From positions 1 to 6,094 of the forward strand of contig CAYPGE010000500.1 of NCBI GenBank assembly GCA_964409865.1: a DNA stretch of 6,094 nucleotides, written 5' to 3'. Source of the stretch: Anammoximicrobium sp964409865 (GTDB taxonomy: Bacteria; Planctomycetota; Planctomycetia; Pirellulales; Pirellulaceae). Every line of letters begins with the position of its first letter. Position 1 is the first letter of the stretch. The notes beneath the pieces are model-generated. The model saw only the letters and a program-made list of their open reading frames with translations, ran no database searches and had not been told where the DNA came from. The translations under genes were made by a program, and so were the position numbers. Shown piece after piece: positions 1 to 5,137 of this stretch.

Positions 1-171
1 ACCTTGCCGCCGGGGATGTTCGAGAGGCCCTGGATACGGCGCAGGAAGGTTTCCGCAACTCGTCTGCCTGGTGGCGATCGGGTTCGCGTCCGCCGCCGAA
101 CCGGCGAGCCGAGTTGCGGAAACCTTCCTGCGCCGTGTCCAGGGCCTCTCGAACATCCCCGGCGGCAAGGT
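1..171. repeat. Long near-perfect inverted repeat (foldback) at the left edge
   Basis: Bases 1-62 are the reverse complement of bases 110-171 (position i pairs with 172-i) with one mismatch, T35 against G137. The spacer is 63-109. The right arm is coding sequence of the following gene (residues Arg14 to Val34 counted from the GTG at 71), so the left arm is an inverted second copy of it. The left arm reaches the window edge and may continue beyond it. A repeat this long and clean over protein-coding sequence is typical of a chimeric or foldback read at a contig end; a real inverted duplication is the alternative. What is seen is the repeat; its origin is inferred. Confidence 0.95.
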
Positions 172-1054
172 TTGGCTGTGCCGTGCGGAGCAAACGCTGC
201 GAGACTGCCTGGCCTCCTTGGATGAAGCCAAACGGGAGGTGCTTCAGCTGCAGAAGTCACTCGAGCAGAGCGTCCAGCGGAACTATCGGCACTGGGAAGC
301 GAACCGGCAAACGATCGACACGTTGCAAGCGGCCCTGTCGAAGACGGTGACGGACGCCCCGGAGCGGAAGAAAATCCAGCAGCAGCTTCAGCGGCTGCGG
401 TCGGAAATCATCGCTCCCGAACGCCTGGCCGCGCAGAGCGACGTCCGCAGGCGGCTCATCCAATTCACCAATGCTCGCAACCGTTTGGCCCTCCAGATCT
501 TGGCCATCCGCCGTTCGCTCCCGCAGATGGATGAAGACTACCGTCGTCTCGGCGCGGACCTGGAAGTTCACGCGGCGCTGCGGACGTTGGGCGAGGGACA
601 CCGCTTGGGGCCGCTGGAGGCCTACCGCGAGGAACAACGCCGCCTGGATGAATATGAACAGCTCGTGTTTACCCCGTGGTTGCCCGTCTATCTGCAAAGC
701 GGCCGAATCCGGGTCGGCGCGATTCTGAACGAAACGACGCCTGTCACGCTGACCTGGCGACCGGAGAGTGGACCGGCCGTCCTGACGACGTCGATGATTG
801 AGGCCGCCGGCTTGGCGCCGCCCGCGGCGGAAACCGCCGTCCCCTTGCCCGTGGCGTCCAGACGCACGCTGTTGGCTCGACGCATCACCGTGCCGGCGCT
901 CCGCTTCGGCCAAGTCGTGCTGCGAGACGCGGCGGTGTACGTCCTGGGCCCGGACGGCGAAGATCTCGGAGCGACGATCGGCCCGGACGCCTTCCCGGAC
1001 GCTGACGTCAAGATCGAGCTGGAGCGCCTGCGACTGGTGATTCAAGCCAAGTAG
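71..1054 (+). CDS. Exported coiled-coil protein with C-terminal retropepsin-like (probably inactive) domain; 5' end damaged
   Basis: I do not recognise a named family. The frame ends with TAG at 1052-1054. GTG at 71 is the first usable start codon, but the frame stays open to position 2, and residues from 59 read LVCLVAIGFASAA, the hydrophobic core and Ala-X-Ala-type cleavage region of a signal peptide. The true start therefore lay further 5' and has been lost or replaced by the inverted repeat. Numbered from the GTG, residues about 40-195 are charged and helical with heptad character (two long helices rich in Gln, Arg, Glu), likely coiled coil. Residues about 205-312 resemble the clan AA aspartic protease fold: a strand pair, then a 'PESGPAVLTTSMIEAAGL' segment where active members have D-T/S-G, then a 'LRFGQVVLRDAAVYVL' strand block and an 'IGPDAF' segment where LLG-x-x-F/L is usual. 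Glu232 stands where the catalytic Asp would be. Probably periplasmic; the role may be structural or binding. The fold assignment is tentative. Confidence 0.75.
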   Translation: MAIGFASAAEPASRVAETFLRRVQGLSNIPGGKVWLCRAEQTLRDCLASLDEAKREVLQLQKSLEQSVQRNYRHWEANRQTIDTLQAALSKTVTDAPERKKIQQQLQRLRSEIIAPERLAAQSDVRRRLIQFTNARNRLALQILAIRRSLPQMDEDYRRLGADLEVHAALRTLGEGHRLGPLEAYREEQRRLDEYEQLVFTPWLPVYLQSGRIRVGAILNETTPVTLTWRPESGPAVLTTSMIEAAGLAPPAAETAVPLPVASRRTLLARRITVPALRFGQVVLRDAAVYVLGPDGEDLGATIGPDAFPDADVKIELERLRLVIQAK

Positions 1055-1832
1055 GCTGGCACCGCGGGCACCAATAGGTCGTCCGCCCCAAGTCCCCCTG
1101 TCGCCGCAACTGGATCCGCCCGCCGCACTTCAGGCAGGGCTTGCCGCTGCGGCCGTAAACCCACAAACGCTGGCCGTTCAGCGCAGACCGCGTGCGGCGA
1201 GGATAGCCGGTCAAGTTTTTTGCCATCCACTGCCGGGCCGTATCGACGATCTTCAGGATCTGCTCGTCCGACAAGTCGCCGACCGGGATCAGCGGATGGG
1301 TCCGCGTCAGGAACAGGATCTCGGACTTGTAGACGTTGCCAATCCCGGCCACGATCGACTGGTTCATGACCGCTTCGCCGATCGGCGTCGGGTCGTGCGC
1401 TCGGAAGCGGCGCAGCACTTCGGCTTCGTCGACCTCGTCGGCCAGCAGGTCCGGACCCAATCGGGTCAAGTGGATGTGCCGCCTCAGTTGATCGGCCGAC
1501 AGCAACTGCAAGACCTTGGGCGAGAAGCAAATGCAGACGGAAGTGGGAACCTCGATCACCACTGCGGCCTGCCGCCGGTCCTTCTGCCACGGCTCACCGG
1601 GCTGGTACAAATGCCAGGATCCGTGCATGCCCAGGTGGGAGTGGATCGTGCGCTGGTCATCCAGGTGCATGAGCAGATGTTTGCCGCGTGCTTCGATCCC
1701 GGCAAACGTCCGCCCGATCAAGGAATCTGCGGGAAAGTCCCGATCGCGGGCGCGAGCCGCGGCAATCGTGCGGCCTGCCAGAACGGGCCGCAGTCGCGCC
1801 GCCGTACGAAAAACGGTGTCGCCTTCGGGCAT
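1008..1832 (-). CDS. nei: Endonuclease VIII-like DNA glycosylase/AP lyase (Fpg/Nei family, Nei2-like)
   Basis: Base-excision repair enzyme that removes oxidised bases and cuts the resulting abasic site by beta,delta-elimination. The 274-residue protein starts MPEGDTV: after Met removal Pro2 is the Schiff-base nucleophile and Glu3 the general acid. Lys51 in ARGKHL matches the conserved beta-turn lysine. The helix-two-turn-helix spans about 148-173 with the invariant Asn166 in VAGIGNVYKSE. A C-terminal zinc finger uses Cys233, Cys236, Cys255 and Cys258, with Arg250 in GRTTYWC as the likely DNA-contacting arginine. MPEGDTV, IHSHLGMHGSW and LWVYGRSG are closer to actinobacterial Nei2 than to E. 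coli Nei or to MutM. The ATG at 1832 has an AAGGA six bases upstream. Family members usually stop just after the last CxxCQ; here 15 extra residues follow, and all of them lie in the 47-bp tail-to-tail overlap with the preceding gene. All catalytic residues are present, so it should be active; exact substrate preference is not readable. Confidence 0.95.
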   Translation of the reverse strand: MPEGDTVFRTAARLRPVLAGRTIAAARARDRDFPADSLIGRTFAGIEARGKHLLMHLDDQRTIHSHLGMHGSWHLYQPGEPWQKDRRQAAVVIEVPTSVCICFSPKVLQLLSADQLRRHIHLTRLGPDLLADEVDEAEVLRRFRAHDPTPIGEAVMNQSIVAGIGNVYKSEILFLTRTHPLIPVGDLSDEQILKIVDTARQWMAKNLTGYPRRTRSALNGQRLWVYGRSGKPCLKCGGRIQLRRQGDLGRTTYWCPRCQPTWLESPVAGAPARS

Positions 1833-1838
1833 GTTTGT

Positions 1839-1843
1839 TCCTT
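1839..1843 (-). promoter_or_regulatory. Shine-Dalgarno site of the Nei gene
   Basis: On the - strand AAGGA precedes the ATG at 1832-1830 with a six-base spacer. It supports that start, which also places Pro at residue 2 as the catalytic chemistry requires. Confidence 0.7.
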
Positions 1844-1977
1844 TCGGCCGATGTGGAACGGCCCCGCTCGGGCGGGATTTTCAGCCAACGGCCCTGGACC
1901 TCACCTATTCGCCCAGCGAAATCCCGTTACGATAGAGGGCGTTGGTTGGCCGTTTTCCCGGTCGGAATCTCGATTTC

Positions 1978-1989
1978 TCGGACCTCCGA
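1978..1989. promoter_or_regulatory. Short dyad in the shared upstream region of nei and ymdB
   Basis: The 183-bp divergent gap (1833-2015) must hold the promoters of both genes. I see no convincing -35/-10 pair. It contains the dyad TCGGA-CC-TCCGA at 1978-1989, 26 bases before the YmdB start, and a 5-bp GC hairpin at 1863-1876. The dyad could be an operator half-site pair or a leader hairpin, but a 5-bp dyad is weak evidence in DNA this GC-rich. Confidence 0.2.
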
Positions 1990-2015
1990 TCTTCATCGCC
2001 GCGTGAGTTTAGTGC

Positions 2016-2822
2016 ATGCGAATTCTGTTCATTGGTGACATTGTCGGCAAGCCCGGTAGACGGATCATCCGGCAAACCCTGGCCCAACTGCGGCAACGCG
2101 AGCAGTTGAATTTCGTCATTGCCAACGCGGAAAACGCGGCCAACGGGTCGGGGATCACGGTGGAGATCTTTCAGGAGTTGCTGGACAGCGGCATCGACTG
2201 CTTGACGGCCGGCGATCACATCTATCGCCGCAAGGAGATCATCCCGACGCTGGAGACCCGGCCTGAAATCGTCAAGCCGGCGAATTTTCCCGCCGTGTCG
2301 CCCGGTCGCTGCTGGACCGTCCTGCCGGCCAACAACGGGGTCTCGGTGGGCGTGCTGAGCCTGTTGGGGCGAGTCTACATGCGACCGGTCGACTGTCCGT
2401 TCACGGCGGCCGACCGGGTGCTGGCCGAAATGCCCAAGGGGGTCAAGGTCCGCGTCGTGGACTTCCATGCCGAAGCGACCAGCGACAAACAGCTCATGGG
2501 GCGACATCTGGACGGTCGCGTGTCTGCGGTGCTGGGGACGCACACGCACGTTCCCACGGCCGACGAGCAGATCCTGCCCGGCGGAACCGCTTTTCAATGC
2601 GACGTCGGCATGACGGGACCCTACGCCAGTATCATCGGCCGCCGCATCGATCGCGTCTTGACGACCACGCTCACCTTCCGGCCCACCGAGTTTGATGTCG
2701 CCTCGGAGGACGTGCGGATCTGCGGCGCCGTGGTCGAGACCTCACCGCAGACGGGCCTGAGTACCGCCATTCGCCGCATCAAGGTGACGCTGTTGCCCGA
2801 CGGGAGCTTTGACGTGGCTTGA
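2016..2822 (+). CDS. ymdB: YmdB-type metallophosphoesterase (TIGR00282 family, 2',3'-cAMP phosphodiesterase-like)
   Basis: Cytoplasmic di-metal phosphoesterase. The Bacillus subtilis member YmdB hydrolyses 2',3'-cyclic nucleotides and affects biofilm and motility decisions. The 268-residue length matches the family. Visible motifs: GDIVGKPGR with Asp8; NAENAANG with Glu39 and Asn40; AGDHIYRRKEI at 65-75; DFHAEATS with His151; GTHTHVPTAD with His176 and His178; then DVGMTGPY. These correspond to the metal ligands of YmdB, with one change: Asp67 occupies the position that is Asn in the usual GNH motif, and the usual Trp two residues after the His is Tyr70. Asp can still bind metal, so activity is plausible. 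The ATG at 2016 starts the protein exactly at MRILFIGD, the normal family N-terminus; the only upstream Shine-Dalgarno-like sequence is a weak GTGAG at 2003-2007. It is divergent from nei and convergent with the TPR gene, so it is probably monocistronic here. The actual nucleotide substrate in this organism is not known. Confidence 0.94.
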   Translation: MRILFIGDIVGKPGRRIIRQTLAQLRQREQLNFVIANAENAANGSGITVEIFQELLDSGIDCLTAGDHIYRRKEIIPTLETRPEIVKPANFPAVSPGRCWTVLPANNGVSVGVLSLLGRVYMRPVDCPFTAADRVLAEMPKGVKVRVVDFHAEATSDKQLMGRHLDGRVSAVLGTHTHVPTADEQILPGGTAFQCDVGMTGPYASIIGRRIDRVLTTTLTFRPTEFDVASEDVRICGAVVETSPQTGLSTAIRRIKVTLLPDGSFDVA

Positions 2823-2823
2823 T

Positions 2824-2860
2824 GGGACCGAACGCCAACATGTTGCCCGCGTCCCGTTTT
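2824..2860 (+). terminator. Possible weak terminator in the convergent gap after ymdB
   Basis: Two bases after the YmdB stop, GGGAC at 2824-2828 can pair with GTCCC at 2851-2855, followed by G and TTTT at 2857-2860. The perfect palindrome CAACATGTTG (2836-2845) lies inside the loop. The stem is only 5 bp with a 22-base loop, so this is a candidate only. Nothing better is visible in the 78-bp gap for either strand. Confidence 0.25.
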
Positions 2861-2900
2861 GGGCTGGTCGTTGCGTGCGTGATAACAGACCGGGGCGACG

Positions 2901-5078
2901 TCAGGTGCGGGAATCATGGGCCGCCGACTTGTGCCGAAGCTCGCGCCACGCCGAGCCCGTTTGATAAAGCTCGATCCGTTTCTTCACCCCCTCCGCGAGC
3001 GGTGTATTCCCCGACGTCGAAGCCTGGCCCAGGGCAGACTGTGCCGCCTGCAACGCTTCCGGAAATCGCCCGGCTTCCGCATAGGCAGCCGCCAGCGTGT
3101 CCAAGACCGCCGGGTCGTTGCCGCCGGTACGCTGGAAGGCTCGCTCCGCGAGCGCGACTGCCTGGGCGGCATTGCGAATCGACGGATCGGGGTCAGTGGC
3201 CAAGATCCAAGCGCAGCGGTTCAGGACTGCCACCTGATCGGGCTGCCGCTGCAGGACTTCGCGCCAGCGATCCAGCGCCTCGCGGGTTTTGCCCTGTTCG
3301 TACAGGACGACGCCCAGATTCTGGTGGGCGCCGACATGTTCTGGCTCGATTGCCAATGCGCTACGAAAATGCGATTCCGCATCCTCCAATCGTTGGCGGC
3401 CCAGCAGCGCGATGCCTAAGTTGATGTGCGCCTTGACGTAGTCCGGATTGATTTCCAACGCTTTCCGGAAGTGACCGATGGCCTCCTCGACCTGTCCTTT
3501 TCGGATCAACGTATTCCCCAGGTTGAAATGACATTCGGCATAATTGGGATTGAATCTCAGGGCTTTTTCGGCGTGCACGATCGCCTCGTCGAGTTGGCCA
3601 AGCCGCTGGAGCGCGAGGCTCAGATTGTTATGGGCCTCGGCGTGATCCGGCTTGATCTCCAGGCACTTGCGAAACTGCTCGTTCGCCTCGTTCAACTCGC
3701 CGCGCTCGGCCAAGGCGATGCCGAGGTTGTTGTACGCCATCCAACAGCCCGGATTGCGGGCAATCGTCGTGCGGAACAGCGTCTCGAAATCGGCGTACAT
3801 CCGGCTTTGCTGCCGCGTCAATGTGCCCAAGACGGCCAGCAGCAACAAACATGCCGCATAGCCCGCCGGGTGCCGCCAGAGTCCTCGACGGCCCAGCCAG
3901 GATGCCAGTCCGGCCGCCGCCAGCGAGAGCACGCCCAGACTCGCCAAGTACTGAAAATGGTCCGCTACGAACGAGTACCGGAAGGGATAGACGTTCAGGA
4001 ACCCCAACACGGGGAACAGCGTGCCGACGTAGAACAGCATTCCCGCCAGCGGTCCGCGCGCGCGCCGCCGCAGCCAGCACAGCGCCCCCAGCAGCGCCAG
4101 GACCGCCGCAGGGAACAGGTATTGCCACCAGACCGCTGAGTTGACGTCCCATCGCGGGTACATGAACATCAGGTCCTGAGGCCAGGCCAGCTTGCCCAAG
4201 TAGAACCAGATCACGCGCCCTGCAATCAGGCAGCGTTGGACGGCCGTCAGCACAAAAGCCTCGCCCTCGGCGCCAATCAATTTGCGCTCGACCGCCGCCG
4301 TAAACACGCCCGCCAAGGCGCCCAGGATGAAGTAGGGAACCAACGGCAGAACGTCGCGCCGCCAGGACAGTCGCCCGCGCTGCCACCAGAAGACGACCAG
4401 CAGCGCGGCGGGCAGCGTCGCGGTGACGGTCTTGCTGAGCAGCCCCAGGCAGAACAGCAGCAGGGCCGCCGCGTACCAGCGCCAGCGGCGGTCTCGATCG
4501 AAGCGGAAGTAGACCAGCGCAGCGGCCAAGTAGAACACGGCCGAGAGCGTATTCTTCAGCTCCGTGATCCAGGCCACCGATTCGACGTGTACCGGGTGTA
4601 GTGCAAAGACGGCGGCCGCCAGCCAGGCTCCGGGGACGGCCAACCGCCGGAGTATCGCGGCGAACAGCAGGGCAGCGGCGACGTGCAGCACGACGTTGAC
4701 CACGTGGTAGCCCAGCGTGGCCTCGCCCCACAACTGCCACTGGATCCAAAACGCCGTGTGCAGCAAAGGGTAGTACTGTTGAGTTGCGCCAACTTCGAAC
4801 CAGATCCGCCACAGGCCGTGCCACGACCTCAGTTCCGGGCGTGTGACGTGCGCGTCGTCGTCCCACAGCAGCCCGCCGTGCAGTGCCGGGCCGTAGGCCA
4901 ACAGCACGGCCGCCAGCAGCGCGATGGCCAGCAACCACCCGCGGTAGCGAACCGGCCAGGCCGCTGTGGCGGCGGTCTGGCGCGGAGGCTCCGACTGGCC
5001 GCACGTTCCCCCCGCGGCTTGATCGCCCCGCGTCGATTTCCGAGCGCTTGCCGCAACGCGTCGGCTCCGTTGATTCAT
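2901..5078 (-). CDS. Membrane protein with GT-C (TMTC/PMT-like) glycosyltransferase region and C-terminal TPRs
   Basis: Predicted 725-residue inner-membrane protein. A basic, polar N-terminal tail (1-45) precedes transmembrane segment 1 (about 46-66). The first exported loop carries LWDDDAHVTR with Asp73-75, like the acidic motif of GT-C enzymes that use lipid-linked sugars. LHPVHVESVAWITELKN (160-176), LLSKTVTATLP (213-223) and PFRYSFVADHFQYLASLG (365-382) match blocks common to bacterial homologues of the TMTC family. About ten hydrophobic segments run to residue 430. Five contiguous 34-residue TPRs follow at 446-615, then a degenerate unit and one more TPR-like unit at about 656-689. The TPRs probably lie on the exported face and bind protein or peptide. 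ATG at 5078 is chosen because GGAGG sits seven bases upstream; the frame stays open further 5', but that would be translated heptamer repeat and a shadow of the next gene. Glycosyl transfer is inferred from family; the donor and acceptor are unknown. Confidence 0.88.
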   Translation of the reverse strand: MNQRSRRVAASARKSTRGDQAAGGTCGQSEPPRQTAATAAWPVRYRGWLLAIALLAAVLLAYGPALHGGLLWDDDAHVTRPELRSWHGLWRIWFEVGATQQYYPLLHTAFWIQWQLWGEATLGYHVVNVVLHVAAALLFAAILRRLAVPGAWLAAAVFALHPVHVESVAWITELKNTLSAVFYLAAALVYFRFDRDRRWRWYAAALLLFCLGLLSKTVTATLPAALLVVFWWQRGRLSWRRDVLPLVPYFILGALAGVFTAAVERKLIGAEGEAFVLTAVQRCLIAGRVIWFYLGKLAWPQDLMFMYPRWDVNSAVWWQYLFPAAVLALLGALCWLRRRARGPLAGMLFYVGTLFPVLGFLNVYPFRYSFVADHFQYLASLGVLSLAAAGLASWLGRRGLWRHPAGYAACLLLLAVLGTLTRQQSRMYADFETLFRTTIARNPGCWMAYNNLGIALAERGELNEANEQFRKCLEIKPDHAEAHNNLSLALQRLGQLDEAIVHAEKALRFNPNYAECHFNLGNTLIRKGQVEEAIGHFRKALEINPDYVKAHINLGIALLGRQRLEDAESHFRSALAIEPEHVGAHQNLGVVLYEQGKTREALDRWREVLQRQPDQVAVLNRCAWILATDPDPSIRNAAQAVALAERAFQRTGGNDPAVLDTLAAAYAEAGRFPEALQAAQSALGQASTSGNTPLAEGVKKRIELYQTGSAWRELRHKSAAHDSRT
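3234..3743 (-). repeat. Five tandem TPR-coding units of 102 bp
   Basis: Codons 446-615 of the membrane protein encode five consecutive units of exactly 34 residues, beginning WMAYNNLG, AEAHNNLS, AECHFNLG, VKAHINLG and VGAHQNLG, most of them ending in a P-D/N/E-H/Y-type turn. The units share TPR consensus positions (N-L-G at 6-8, E-A near 20, A/L-x-P near 27-32) but have diverged in DNA sequence, so this is an old protein repeat rather than a recent tandem duplication. Confidence 0.9.
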
Positions 5079-5085
5079 GCGGTTG

Positions 5086-5090
5086 CCTCC
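5086..5090 (-). promoter_or_regulatory. Shine-Dalgarno site of the GT-C/TPR gene
   Basis: GGAGG on the - strand with a seven-base spacer to the ATG at 5078-5076. It decides the start codon against in-frame upstream ATGs at 5107-5105 and 5128-5126, which lie inside the heptamer array. It directly follows the last clear heptamer, and the seven bases GGAGGCA look like a diverged eighth-position unit of the same phase. Confidence 0.75.
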
Positions 5091-5132
5091 ACATCCCACA
5101 TCTCGCATCCCGCAACCCGCAATCCACATCCC
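5091..5132 (-). repeat. Intergenic 7-bp tandem repeat, six units, consensus GGGATGT/C
   Basis: Read on the - strand from 5132 downwards the units are GGGATGT, GGATTGC, GGGTTGC, GGGATGC, GAGATGT and GGGATGT, followed by GGAGGCA which carries the Shine-Dalgarno sequence. The array fills most of the 59-bp gap between the ATP-grasp stop (5138-5140) and the GT-C/TPR start. It is imperfect but strictly in phase with no indels. Its type recalls the short tandemly repeated heptamers (STRR) described in cyanobacteria; whether it is a family spread through this genome cannot be told from one copy. Confidence 0.85.
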
Positions 5133-5137
5133 CCGCC

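Noticed and set aside
257..1045. Long open frame on the - strand opposite the coiled-coil gene
   Set aside because: Arg/Gln/Asp-rich shadow of a GC-rich gene, no recognisable motif; the + strand frame has a signal peptide core and coherent protein structure.
1863..1881. CCCGC-TCGG-GCGGG followed by ATTTT as a terminator
   Set aside because: It lies between two divergent genes where no transcript is expected to end, and the stem is only 5 bp.
1905..1933. Sigma-70 promoter for ymdB using TACGAT at 1928-1933
   Set aside because: The -10 matches four of six bases but no acceptable -35 lies 16-18 bases upstream.
1296..2006. + strand open frames opposite nei (236, 139 and 116 residues)
   Set aside because: They lie opposite a gene with complete Fpg/Nei motifs and show no domain features.
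3234..3743. TPR-coding region as a recent DNA tandem repeat or CRISPR-like array
   Set aside because: The 102-bp periodicity is explained by 34-residue TPRs, and the DNA units are well diverged.
4045..4075. GC-rich run with alternating CG as a possible Z-DNA or regulatory site
   Set aside because: It encodes the Arg-rich loop RRRARG between membrane segments; arginine codons explain the composition.
3426..4139. 237-residue + strand open frame opposite the GT-C/TPR gene
   Set aside because: Antisense to the TPR units and membrane segments; its apparent regularity mirrors the TPR repeat. No independent motif.
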